Shown here: piece after piece, positions 17,826-26,852 of the stretch
Numbering within the stretch: the stretch's first letter is position 1
Layout: each line of letters opens with the position of its first letter
Assembly: GCA_017553625.1 (NCBI GenBank)
Contig: JAFZKP010000028.1
Location: 1-64,000, forward strand
Source: Bacteroidales bacterium
Lineage (GTDB): Bacteria; Bacteroidota; Bacteroidia; Bacteroidales; F082
Reading direction: 5' to 3'
DNA length: 64,000 bases
Translations under genes and position numbers: made by a program
Notes under the pieces: generated by a model
The model's input: only the letters and a program-made list of their open reading frames with translations
What the model was told of the DNA's origin: nothing
Database searches by the model: none

Positions 17826-20675
17826 ATGACAGAAAAGAACAGGGATATTGCCGAAAACGAGTTCATCGAGATATACGGCGCAAGGGAGAACAACTTGAAA
17901 AACATCGATTTGCGCATACCTCGCGACAAACTCGTCGTCGTCACCGGACTGAGTGGCAGTGGCAAGTCGTCGTTGGCGTTCGAGACTATTTACGCCGAAG
18001 GACAACGCCGTTACATGGAGTCGTTTTCGGCATACGCCCGCCAGTTCATCGGCAGCATGGAACGTCCAGATGTCGATGAGATTCGCGGTCTCTCCCCTGT
18101 CATCTCGATAGAGCAGAAATCGGTGAACCGCAACCCGCGCTCCACCGTCGGAACCATCACGGAGATTTACGATTTCATGCGTCTGCTGTACGCCCGCGCA
18201 TCAGAGCCGTTTTCGTACAACACTGGCGAGAAGATGGTGCGTTATTCGGAAGAGCAAATCACCCAGATGATTATGGAGCAATACCACGACAAGAAAATCA
18301 ATGTATTGGCTCCAGTCGTAAGAGGACGAAAAGGTCATTACAGGGATTTGTTCGAGCAGATAAGGCAGCAAGGATATATCAAGGTGCGCGTGGACGGCGA
18401 AATCAAAGAGCTCGTTTTCGGTATGCAGCTCGACCGTTACAAGACCCATGACATCGAGATTGTCATCGACCGTCTTGTGGTTCATCCCGACTTCAAGGAA
18501 CGCATAGTGAAGTCGGTGGAGACAGCATTCCGCAGAGGCAAGGGCATGCTGATGGTCTTAGAGGAAGGAGGCAGCGACGCGCGTTATTTCAGCAAGCTCC
18601 TCATGTGCCCCACCACAGGCATCGCATACCAAGATCCTGAGCCTAACACGTTCAGTTTCAACTCACCTTACGGCGCCTGCCCGAAATGCAACGGACTCGG
18701 CACCGTCATCCAGGTCGACATGAAAAAAATCATCCCCGACCCAAGCCTCAGTCTGCGCAAAGGCGGTCTCGCCCCGCTCGGCGAATACAAAAACAACAGC
18801 GTTTTCAGCCAGCTTGAAGCCATCGGGACACGCTACGGATTCACGCTCGACACCCCGATAAGCGAGATTCCGGAGCACGCCATGAGCATCATCCTTTACG
18901 GAAGCAACGAGTCATTCACCGTCACGAGAGAATATCTCGGCACGCAATCCACTTATTCCACCCCGTTTGAAGGCATAGTGAACGTCATCAGAAAGATGAA
19001 CGAGGAGAACGCCCCAGCTTCAATCTTGAAATGGGCCAACAGCTTCATGAACGAGACGGAATGTCCTGAGTGTCATGGACAAAGGCTGAAAAAAGAGGCT
19101 CTTTATTTCCGCCTCAACGGCAAAAACATCGCCGAGCTCGCCGACATGGACGTCAACTCGCTTTCGAAATGGCTCGACAACCTTCCCAAGCATCTCGACG
19201 AGAAACAAAAGGAGATTTCGCACGACATCCTTCAAGAAATAAAGAAAAGAATCACTTTCCTGCTCAACGTAGGAATCGATTACTTGAACATGAACCGCCC
19301 CGCGAAGAGCTTGTCGGGCGGAGAGGCGCAACGCATCCGTCTCGCCACACAGATAGGCTCACAGCTGACCGGCATTCTTTACATCCTCGACGAGCCTTCC
19401 ATCGGCTTGCATCAGCGTGACAATCACCGACTTATCGAGTCGTTGAAAGAGCTGCGCGACATCGGCAACAGCATCATTGTGGTTGAACACGACAAAGACA
19501 CCATGCTGGCAGCGGATTTCCTTGTCGACATCGGACCAGGCGCTGGCGTCAACGGCGGCGAGATAGTGTTTCAAGGCACTCCCAAAGAGGCGATGCGAGG
19601 CAAAGGTCTTACCTGCGACTATCTCAAAGGCAAGAAAAAAATCATGACACCGTCGACGAGACGCAAGCCCTTCGAAGGACAACACCTTAAATTATATAAC
19701 GCGACAGGTCACAACCTCAAAAACGTCGACCTCGACCTCCCGCTCGGCGTAATGATTTGTGTCACAGGCGTTTCAGGCTCCGGCAAGTCGTCGCTCATCA
19801 ACGAGACGCTCTACCCTATCCTGAGCAAGCATTTCTACCATTCGGAAAAGAACCCTCTGCCATACGACAAAATCGAAGGGCTTGAGTTCATCGACAAAGT
19901 CATAGAAATCGACCAGGCACCTATTGGCAAGACGCCGCGCTCGAACCCTGCGACGTACACCAAAGTATTCGACGAAATCAGAAAACTGTACGGCGAGCTG
20001 CCAGAGTCGAAGATAAGAGGCTACAAGTCAGGACGTTTCTCGTTCAACGTGAAAGGCGGACGCTGCGAGACGTGCCAAGGCGCTGGCGTGCGCGTCATCG
20101 AGATGAACTTCCTGCCCGACGTGCAGGTGCAGTGCGAGACGTGCCAGGGAAAACGCTACAACAGAGAGACACTCGAGGTGCGTTTCAAGGGAAAATCCAT
20201 CAACGACGTGCTCAACCTGACAATCAACGAGGCGGTCGTCTTCTTTGAAAACTTCCCGACCATCTTACAGAAAATCAAGACGTTACAGGATGTCGGACTC
20301 GGCTACATCACCTTGGGTCAGCCTTCCACGACGCTCTCGGGCGGCGAGGCGCAACGTGTGAAACTCGCGACCGAGCTGTCGAAACGCGACACTGGAAAGA
20401 CGCTATACATACTCGACGAGCCCACCACCGGACTGCATTTCGAGGACATCAAAATACTCATGGAAGTGCTCAACAAACTCGTCGACAAAGGCAACACCGT
20501 GCTCATCATCGAGCATAACATGGATGTCATTAAAATGGCGGATTACATCATCGACATGGGACCCGAGGGCGGCGAGAGAGGCGGCATGATTCTTGGCAGC
20601 GGCACCCCAGAAGAAATAGTCGAAAACAACATCGGCTACACCTCCAAATACCTCAAAAAAGAACTAACTGATTAA
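17826..20675 (+). CDS. uvrA: Excinuclease ABC subunit A
   Basis: DNA-damage sensor of nucleotide excision repair that loads UvrB. At 949 aa it has normal UvrA length. Two ABC ATPase modules are visible: Walker A GLSGSGKSSLAFET near residue 40 and GVSGSGKSSLINET near 645, with LSGGEAQR signatures in both halves. Zinc-binding pairs are CPKCNG, CPECHGQ, CETCQGAG and CETCQGKR. The last residues, ELTD plus the stop, are encoded by the first octamers of a YAACTGAY repeat array. The normal 3' end has therefore been replaced or extended by repeat DNA. Confidence 0.97.
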   Translation: MTEKNRDIAENEFIEIYGARENNLKNIDLRIPRDKLVVVTGLSGSGKSSLAFETIYAEGQRRYMESFSAYARQFIGSMERPDVDEIRGLSPVISIEQKSVNRNPRSTVGTITEIYDFMRLLYARASEPFSYNTGEKMVRYSEEQITQMIMEQYHDKKINVLAPVVRGRKGHYRDLFEQIRQQGYIKVRVDGEIKELVFGMQLDRYKTHDIEIVIDRLVVHPDFKERIVKSVETAFRRGKGMLMVLEEGGSDARYFSKLLMCPTTGIAYQDPEPNTFSFNSPYGACPKCNGLGTVIQVDMKKIIPDPSLSLRKGGLAPLGEYKNNSVFSQLEAIGTRYGFTLDTPISEIPEHAMSIILYGSNESFTVTREYLGTQSTYSTPFEGIVNVIRKMNEENAPASILKWANSFMNETECPECHGQRLKKEALYFRLNGKNIAELADMDVNSLSKWLDNLPKHLDEKQKEISHDILQEIKKRITFLLNVGIDYLNMNRPAKSLSGGEAQRIRLATQIGSQLTGILYILDEPSIGLHQRDNHRLIESLKELRDIGNSIIVVEHDKDTMLAADFLVDIGPGAGVNGGEIVFQGTPKEAMRGKGLTCDYLKGKKKIMTPSTRRKPFEGQHLKLYNATGHNLKNVDLDLPLGVMICVTGVSGSGKSSLINETLYPILSKHFYHSEKNPLPYDKIEGLEFIDKVIEIDQAPIGKTPRSNPATYTKVFDEIRKLYGELPESKIRGYKSGRFSFNVKGGRCETCQGAGVRVIEMNFLPDVQVQCETCQGKRYNRETLEVRFKGKSINDVLNLTINEAVVFFENFPTILQKIKTLQDVGLGYITLGQPSTTLSGGEAQRVKLATELSKRDTGKTLYILDEPTTGLHFEDIKILMEVLNKLVDKGNTVLIIEHNMDVIKMADYIIDMGPEGGERGGMILGSGTPEEIVENNIGYTSKYLKKELTD

Positions 20676-20752
20676 CTGACTAACTGACTAACTGATTAAC
20701 TGAATAACTGACTAACTGATTAACTGACTAACTGATTAACTGACTAACTGCC
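20664..20752. repeat. YAACTGAY octamer array 1 (uvrA 3' end)
   Basis: About eleven copies of TAACTGAC/TAACTGAT in the plus orientation. The array begins inside the last uvrA codons, provides its TAA stop, and ends a few bases before the stop codon of the convergent GH73 gene. One unit is altered (GAATAACTG). Confidence 0.9.
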
Positions 20753-20754
20753 AA

Positions 20755-21780
20755 CTACCTCAGTCTGATTTCTTGTCCTACACGCAGAACCGAGTTCTCA
20801 TTCAGCCCGTTCATCTTGAAGATACGCTCCAGGCGCACAGCGTAGAGGCGCGACACCTGCGACAACGTCTCACCGCTTTGTATGACATGCACCTTGTAGC
20901 CTTCTGCAGCCCTTCTGCGCTTCGGGTTGATGTAAAGCACCTCGCCCTCGCCGAAGGTTCTCTTGTTGCCGAGATTGTTGTATTTAACCAATTGATACTG
21001 AGACATCTTCAGTTCTCTTGCAAGCGATTCGAGATTGTCGCCAGCCTTCGTGAAGATGAACTTCACCCCGAAATTCTCCCTGATGTAATGACGGCCTGCG
21101 GTCATCTCCACGACCTTGCAGTCAGACAGCACCGGCACATTGGCAGCAGCGACGTTTTTATGCTTCTTCTGCTTGTTTTTCTTGTTTTTTTGTTCTTTCT
21201 CAACCTCTTTCGGCTTCGTGTCAGATTTCTTTTTCGGCTTGAACTGCCCTTTGACAACCATCTGGTCGTATTGCTGCAGATTGTACGTCTCAATGTAGTT
21301 TATCAACACGTTGGCATACGTCGGAAGCGTGGCGTAGCCCGCTTTTTTCAAGCCCTTCGCCCAGCCTTTGTAATCGGTGATTTTCAAATCGAAAAGGAAG
21401 GCGTAACGTGTGCCGTTTCTCAGGAAAAGCGAGTGGTCGCGGTACGATTCCTCGGCGCTGTTGTACACTCGGAAGCACTCATTAGGAGCGTCGTCGTCCA
21501 TTCGCATCGACCTGCCCTTCCAGTCCTTGTGGCATTTTATCCCGAAATGGTTGTTTCCCTCCTTCGCAAGCTTGCTCTGCCCGTTACCGGATTCCAGGAT
21601 GCCCTGCGCCAGCGTGATAGAAGCGGGAATCTTGTTGTTGACCATCTCCGTCATGGCGATATCCTTGTATTTCTCGATGTAATCAAGTGTAATCTTGTTC
21701 TTCTGCTTCTCCTGTGCAAAAACAACAAACTCACTGATTATCAGCAAAAACAAAGCTATATATCTCGTTTTCCTCGCCAT
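20755..21780 (-). CDS. Glucosaminidase (GH73) with two LysM domains
   Basis: A 341-aa secreted peptidoglycan hydrolase. A signal peptide covers about residues 1-22 (ending VVFAQ). The glucosaminidase domain covers about 30-170, with the predicted catalytic Glu63 in AQGILESGNGQSKLA and the NNHFGIK motif. A Lys-rich linker (about 180-215) is followed by two LysM-type peptidoglycan-binding repeats at about 235-285 and 295-341. FlgJ/Auto-type enzymes share this layout. It probably acts in cell separation or wall turnover. It converges with uvrA across the octamer array. A TAAATTTG box at 21808-21815 may be its promoter. Confidence 0.9.
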   Translation of the reverse strand: MARKTRYIALFLLIISEFVVFAQEKQKNKITLDYIEKYKDIAMTEMVNNKIPASITLAQGILESGNGQSKLAKEGNNHFGIKCHKDWKGRSMRMDDDAPNECFRVYNSAEESYRDHSLFLRNGTRYAFLFDLKITDYKGWAKGLKKAGYATLPTYANVLINYIETYNLQQYDQMVVKGQFKPKKKSDTKPKEVEKEQKNKKNKQKKHKNVAAANVPVLSDCKVVEMTAGRHYIRENFGVKFIFTKAGDNLESLARELKMSQYQLVKYNNLGNKRTFGEGEVLYINPKRRRAAEGYKVHVIQSGETLSQVSRLYAVRLERIFKMNGLNENSVLRVGQEIRLR

Positions 21781-21879
21781 TTTTGAAAATAAAAACGTGT
21801 AAAATTACAAATTTAATATATTCACCTAAAGTTTTTTTGAATATTTTGGCATAATTTATTATAAATAAATTATTTTTTG

Positions 21880-21887
21880 TATTTTTG
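21880..21887 (+). promoter_or_regulatory. -7 box directly in front of rsmG start
   Basis: TATTTTTG ends only 6 nt before the rsmG ATG at 21894. Transcription from this box would start at or within a few bases of the start codon, giving a leaderless or almost leaderless mRNA. Confidence 0.55.
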
Positions 21888-21893
21888 CGAATT

Positions 21894-22520
21894 ATGGATT
21901 ATCAGACTATAAAAAAATATTTTCCTGATTTGTCAGAAGCGCAAATGTCCATGTATGAACAACTTGCGCCTCTTTACGAAGACTGGAACAGCAAGATAAA
22001 CCTCATCTCGAGGAAAGACATGGACAATTTCTACGAGCATCATGTCTTACATTCCCTTGCGATAGCAAAATATTTCGACATTCTTCCAGGCATGAAGGTC
22101 ATGGACATCGGGACGGGCGGCGGTTTCCCTGGCATCCCGCTGGCGATAATGTATCCGCAGACCACGTTTTTGCTTGTCGACAGCATCGGAAAGAAGATAA
22201 AAGTGGTTCAGGACGTGGCTGAAAAGCTTGGTTTACAAAACGTTACAGCCATCCAGGAACGTGCCGAGAACATCAAGGAGAAGTTTGACATCATCGTGAG
22301 CCGCGCCGTGACACAGCTCCCCGACTTCGTGAAATGGTGCAACAACAAGCTGCGCATCACCAACGACATCGAGGCGGGCGGAATCCTTTATCTTAAAGGC
22401 GGCGACATCGAGGAAGAGCTCCGCAACGTGCCGAAAAACTGGAAACGCAAATGTACTCCGATAACGAAATGGTTCGCAGAGCCATATTTTGTTGAAAAAT
22501 ACGTAATACATTTATATTAG
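21894..22520 (+). CDS. rsmG: 16S rRNA (guanine527-N7)-methyltransferase
   Basis: A 208-aa SAM-dependent enzyme that methylates G527 of 16S rRNA in the 530 loop. The family motif ISRKDMDNFYEHHVLHSL lies near residue 35. The SAM site MDIGTGGGFPGIPLAI follows near 70, and IVSRAVTQLPDFVKW near 135. The length is normal for RsmG. I choose the ATG at 21894 over the TTG nine bases upstream, which lies inside the promoter box. The M16 protease gene follows in the same direction after a 56-nt gap containing an inverted repeat. Confidence 0.95.
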   Translation: MDYQTIKKYFPDLSEAQMSMYEQLAPLYEDWNSKINLISRKDMDNFYEHHVLHSLAIAKYFDILPGMKVMDIGTGGGFPGIPLAIMYPQTTFLLVDSIGKKIKVVQDVAEKLGLQNVTAIQERAENIKEKFDIIVSRAVTQLPDFVKWCNNKLRITNDIEAGGILYLKGGDIEEELRNVPKNWKRKCTPITKWFAEPYFVEKYVIHLY

Positions 22521-22522
22521 TA

Positions 22523-22547
22523 AAGATGCGATTCATCGCATCTCAAC
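22523..22547. repeat. GTAGAGA-type inverted repeat between rsmG and M16 gene
   Basis: AAAGATGCGA-TTCA-TCGCATCT is a 7-8 bp stem with a 4-nt loop directly after the rsmG stop. Its 18-nt core is identical to the copy inside pyrK. It keeps an open frame in front of the protease start, which produces a spurious N-terminal extension if the first ATG is used. Confidence 0.75.
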
Positions 22548-22576
22548 AGAACACAAACAAATCTAATAATAAAAAA

Positions 22577-25381
22577 ATGAAAAAATTAATCTTATCAGTC
22601 TTGTTCGTTGCCACAATGGCAGTGACAAGTTTCGCCCAGATGGCGATGCCTTGTCCGATGGATCCTAACGTGAGAATCGGCAAGTTAGACAACGGAATGA
22701 CCTACTATCTCCGTCACAACGAGAAGCCAGCCAAGAGAGCGGACTTCTACATCGCTCAGAAAGTCGGTTCAGTCCTCGAAGAGGAGAACCAGCGCGGTCT
22801 CGCCCACTTCCTCGAGCACATGGCGTTCAACGGAACCACCAACCTCCCTGGCATGATGCTCCGCGAATATCTCCAGAGCCGTGGTATCAAGTTTGGTGAG
22901 AACCTCAACGCAGGCACCGGCATTGACCAGACAGTCTACATGGTCACGAACGTGCCTACCGACATCCCGGGACTCGTCGACACCTGTTTGCTCATCCTCC
23001 ACGACTGGTCGAGCTTCATCGCACTCCAGGAAGAGGAAATCGACAACGAGCGCGGTGTCATCCTTGAAGAGCTCCGCACACGCGAAGACGCCAACGAGCG
23101 CATCATGAAGGAAATCCTTCCTGTCATGTATCCTAACAGCCCTTACGCCAACCGTCTCCCTGGCGGACTTCCGGAAGTCGTAGCCAACTTCGAGTACCAG
23201 ACACTCCGCGACTACTATCACAAATGGTATCGTCCTGACCTCCAGGGTCTTATCATCGTCGGTGACATCGACGTCGACGCTATCGAAGCACGCATCAAAG
23301 AGATGTGCGCCGACATCCCTACACCAGTCAACCCTGCACCAAGACCGCAGTTCATGATTGAAGACAACGTCGAGCCTATCGTGGCAATAGCATCCGACCC
23401 TGAAGCCACCAACTACAGAGTCAACCTCTATTACAAGTCAGACGCAACACCTGACTCATTGAAAAACGACATGAGTTACTGGATGGGTCAGTATGTCTTG
23501 TCAATCATTTCACAGATGCAAATCAACCGCCTCCAGGAAATCACCAAGAAGCCTAACCCGCCATTCATCTATGGATACAGCTACTATTCAAACTACTATG
23601 TCGCCCCAACTAAAGACGCATGGTGCAGCATGGCAATGGCAAAAGACGCGGCAGGCATCGACGAGGCCCTCACAGCTCTCGTGACAGAAAACAAACGCAT
23701 GTCTCTGTTCGGCTTCACACCATCAGAATATGAAAGAGCAAAGGCTGACTTCTTGAAACAGATTGAAAATCAATACAATGAGAGAAACAACACTGAAAAC
23801 CGTCAATACGTCAACGAGTGCTTGAACAACTTCCTCAGCAATGAGCCTATGATGGGCATTGAAATCGAATACACATATTATCAGCAGATTGTCCCGAACC
23901 TTCCGCTTGAGGCAATCAACATGTATGCTCAGCAGCTCATCACAGAAGACAACCTCGTCATCACTGTGACAGCACCTAAGAAAGACGGTGAGACTCTTCC
24001 TACAAAAGAGGAAATCCTGAAGGCCTACGAAGCAGCACAAGCCACAGAAGTCGAGCCATATAAGGAAGAAGTGTTCGAAGGCCCTATCGTAGCCAACATG
24101 CCGAAACCAGGCAAAATCAAGAAAGAGGCCGACATGCCTGAATTCGACGCTAAAGTCATGACACTCAGCAACGGCATGAAGGTCATCTACAAGAAGACCA
24201 CCTTCAAGGAAGACGAGATTCGTTTCACAGCCAACAGCTGGGGCGGCATCTCCGCACTTCCACAGAAAGACTTCATCACATTGCAGGAACTCTCCGACGT
24301 CATCACCTTGGGCGGTGTCGGCAACTTCAGCGCCATCGACCTCCCGAAAGTGCTCGCAGGCAAGAAAGTGCGTGTGACACCTTACATCGGCAACTACTCA
24401 GAAGGCATGAACGGCAACTGCTCGCCTAAAGACCTCGAGACTATGATGCAGCTCATCTACTTGTACTTCACAGCACCTCGCTCCGACCAAGAGGCATTCC
24501 AGTCATACTCACAGCGTATCAAGGCAGCCCTTGAAAACCAAGAGCTCAACCCGATGACGACATTCTCTGACTCATTGATTATGGTGTTGTACGGCAACCA
24601 TCCGCTCCGCATGAGAATGAAAGCCGCCGATGTCGACAACATCAACTACGCCGAGGCAATGGAATTCTATAAAAACCGCTTCGCCGATCCTAACAACTTC
24701 ACATTCTACTTCGTTGGAAACATCGACGAGAACACCTTCAAGCCATTGGTTGAACAGTATCTCGCTTCTCTGAAGAAGAACAAGCGCAAAGAAAGCTGGA
24801 AAGACATCAACCTCGGCATTTCTGAAAAGAGCATCATCTGCCACTATGAGAAAGAGATGCAGAATCCTAAGGTGACCATCTACATGACTATCAACGGTCA
24901 GATGGAATATAACTACCGCAACCAGATTTACATGGACGCTCTCGGCGACATCATGGACATCTACTACACACGCACCATCCGTGAGGAAGAAGGCGGTACA
25001 TACGGTGTTGGCGTCATGGGTCAGCTCTCAGAGAGACCGAAGAACGCTTACCTGTTCCTCGTAGCATTCGACACAAACGCCGACATGTATGAGAAACTCA
25101 TGAACAAAGTCCGCGAAGGATTTAACGACGTTGCCACCAACGGTCCTGCTCAGGAAGACCTGACAAAGGTCGTTGAGAACCTCTACAAGAAACGCACTGA
25201 AGAGCAAGAGGAGAACAGCTACTGGCTTGACGCCATCGAGACTTTCGATGAGGACAAGATCAACATCGACGCAGAGTTCGAAGCCATCGTGAAGAGCATC
25301 ACTCCTCAAACCATGGCCGACTTCGCAAAAGAGGTGCTGAAGGGATACAACAAGGAAATCGTCCAGCTCCCAACTAAATAG
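22577..25381 (+). CDS. Secreted M16 (insulinase/pitrilysin family) zinc protease
   Basis: A 934-aa two-lobed metalloprotease. From the ATG at 22577 the protein starts with a clean signal peptide (residues 1-20, ending SFAQ); the ATG at 22526 would add a repeat-encoded tail. The inverted zinc motif is HFLEH at 77-81, with the distal Glu in NERGVILEEL near 152. The second half (from about 535) repeats the fold without the zinc motif, and TYGVGV near 815 matches the substrate-binding part of the C-terminal domain. Predicted periplasmic peptide or oligopeptide degradation. Confidence 0.93.
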   Translation: MKKLILSVLFVATMAVTSFAQMAMPCPMDPNVRIGKLDNGMTYYLRHNEKPAKRADFYIAQKVGSVLEEENQRGLAHFLEHMAFNGTTNLPGMMLREYLQSRGIKFGENLNAGTGIDQTVYMVTNVPTDIPGLVDTCLLILHDWSSFIALQEEEIDNERGVILEELRTREDANERIMKEILPVMYPNSPYANRLPGGLPEVVANFEYQTLRDYYHKWYRPDLQGLIIVGDIDVDAIEARIKEMCADIPTPVNPAPRPQFMIEDNVEPIVAIASDPEATNYRVNLYYKSDATPDSLKNDMSYWMGQYVLSIISQMQINRLQEITKKPNPPFIYGYSYYSNYYVAPTKDAWCSMAMAKDAAGIDEALTALVTENKRMSLFGFTPSEYERAKADFLKQIENQYNERNNTENRQYVNECLNNFLSNEPMMGIEIEYTYYQQIVPNLPLEAINMYAQQLITEDNLVITVTAPKKDGETLPTKEEILKAYEAAQATEVEPYKEEVFEGPIVANMPKPGKIKKEADMPEFDAKVMTLSNGMKVIYKKTTFKEDEIRFTANSWGGISALPQKDFITLQELSDVITLGGVGNFSAIDLPKVLAGKKVRVTPYIGNYSEGMNGNCSPKDLETMMQLIYLYFTAPRSDQEAFQSYSQRIKAALENQELNPMTTFSDSLIMVLYGNHPLRMRMKAADVDNINYAEAMEFYKNRFADPNNFTFYFVGNIDENTFKPLVEQYLASLKKNKRKESWKDINLGISEKSIICHYEKEMQNPKVTIYMTINGQMEYNYRNQIYMDALGDIMDIYYTRTIREEEGGTYGVGVMGQLSERPKNAYLFLVAFDTNADMYEKLMNKVREGFNDVATNGPAQEDLTKVVENLYKKRTEEQEENSYWLDAIETFDEDKINIDAEFEAIVKSITPQTMADFAKEVLKGYNKEIVQLPTK

Positions 25382-25407
25382 TATTAAATATTAAAATATT
25401 GAATGTT

Positions 25408-26784
25408 ATGACAGAAAAAATTCAAAAGCTGTTAAATGACAGCAAGGCAGCCAGATGGACTGCTCTCATTCTCATTGCATTGATGATGTTTTTCGGCTAT
25501 ATGTTCGTTGATGTCATGTCACCGCTTAAAACACTCGTCGAGAACTCCCGTGGCTGGGACAGCGGCGTGTTCGGAACCTATGCTTCAGCAGAATACATCC
25601 TCAATGTTTGTGGTTTCCTTATCGTAGCCGGTATCATCCTCGACAAGATGGGTATTCGTTTCACAGGTGTGCTATCAGCATCGCTTATGGTTCTTGGAGC
25701 AGCATTGAAGTACATCGGAATCAGTGAATGGTTCCAGACGACAGGTTTTGCCGAGTGGCTGAACTCATGGTGGGTTGCCATGCCTGCAAGCGCAAAGATG
25801 GCTTCTCTTGGTTTCATGATTTTCGGCTGCGGTTGCGAGATGGCGGGAACAACCGTCAGCAAAGCAATTGCCAAATGGTTCAAAGGCAAAGAAATGGCTT
25901 TGGCTATGGGTCTTGAAATGGCCATCGCACGTCTTGGTGTGTTTGCCGTGATGTGGATCGCCCCTATTATTGCAGATAGATTCGGCGAGAATGGTGCACA
26001 ATCCATAGTGGCTCCTGTGGCTTTCTGCAGCGCACTGCTCTGTATCGGTCTCATCTTCTTCATCATCTTCACCACCATGGACAAGAAACTCGACAAGCAA
26101 TTGGTTGCAGCTGGTATGGCAACCGACGAGAAGTCACCAGAGGACGAGTTCCGCATTAAGGATCTTGGCATCATCTTCTCAAGCAAGATGTTTTGGATTG
26201 TCGCTTTGCTCTGTGTTCTATACTACAGCGCCATCTTCCCTTTCCAGCGTTATGCTCCGAACTTCTTAGAGGAAACCCTGCATGTTGACGCAGCAACCGG
26301 TGCCCGTCTGTTTAGTGTGTTCCCAATCTTAGCCATGTGTCTTACACCTTTCTTGGGCATTTTCTTAGACACCAAAGGAAAAGGAGCCTCGATGCTCATG
26401 CTTGGCTCAATCATCATGATCGTCTGCCATTTGAGTTTCGCATTCCTGCTCCCAATATTCCCATATAAATGGTTGGCAGTCTTCATCACCGTCGTTTTGG
26501 GCGTTAGTTTCTCATTGGTTCCGGCAGCCTTATGGCCATCCGTCCCGAAAATCATCGACGAGAAAGTCCTTGGTAGCGCATACTGCCTGATTTTCTGGGT
26601 TCAGAATCTTGGTTTGTGCTTCGTACCGCTCATTATCGGTAATGTCCTAAAAGCCACAGGAGGTTACACAGCACCTATGGTCATATTCTCATCGTTTGGC
26701 GTTTTGGCTTTCATATTCAGCATCTTGCTGAAACGCGAAGACAAAAAGAAGGGATTCGGCCTCGAAGAACCGAATATTAAATAA
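25408..26784 (+). CDS. Major facilitator superfamily transporter
   Basis: A 458-aa inner-membrane protein with about twelve hydrophobic segments, an LDKMG loop between the second and third helices (MFS motif A position) and a central cytoplasmic loop near residues 220-250. The start is the ATG at 25408; an upstream in-frame TTG is less likely. The substrate is not recognisable. It follows the M16 protease after 26 nt, so both may share a transcript, which would suit uptake of proteolysis products (inference). A perfect inverted repeat at 26800-26827 follows the gene. Confidence 0.85.
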   Translation: MTEKIQKLLNDSKAARWTALILIALMMFFGYMFVDVMSPLKTLVENSRGWDSGVFGTYASAEYILNVCGFLIVAGIILDKMGIRFTGVLSASLMVLGAALKYIGISEWFQTTGFAEWLNSWWVAMPASAKMASLGFMIFGCGCEMAGTTVSKAIAKWFKGKEMALAMGLEMAIARLGVFAVMWIAPIIADRFGENGAQSIVAPVAFCSALLCIGLIFFIIFTTMDKKLDKQLVAAGMATDEKSPEDEFRIKDLGIIFSSKMFWIVALLCVLYYSAIFPFQRYAPNFLEETLHVDAATGARLFSVFPILAMCLTPFLGIFLDTKGKGASMLMLGSIIMIVCHLSFAFLLPIFPYKWLAVFITVVLGVSFSLVPAALWPSVPKIIDEKVLGSAYCLIFWVQNLGLCFVPLIIGNVLKATGGYTAPMVIFSSFGVLAFIFSILLKREDKKKGFGLEEPNIK

Positions 26785-26799
26785 TTTGAATTGACACAT

Positions 26800-26827
26800 G
26801 TAGAGACGCACTGTCGTGCGTCTCTAC
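26800..26827. repeat. GTAGAGACGCAC inverted repeat (perfect 12-bp stem)
   Basis: GTAGAGACGCAC, loop TGTC, then GTGCGTCTCTAC. It is the cleanest member of the GTAGAGACG family in the window. It lies 15 nt after the MFS stop and is followed by AATTTTATC, so it could also end transcription. Confidence 0.85.
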
Positions 26828-26852
26828 AATTTTATCATAAAAAAATTATCCT

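Noticed and set aside
20773..21786. Plus-strand 337-codon frame opposite the GH73-LysM gene
   Set aside because: The minus-strand frame has clear domains and a signal peptide; the plus frame is an antisense shadow rich in Leu/Val with no motif.
22526..22576. Longer start for the M16 protease
   Set aside because: It would place repeat-derived residues before the signal peptide; the ATG at 22577 gives a normal signal sequence.
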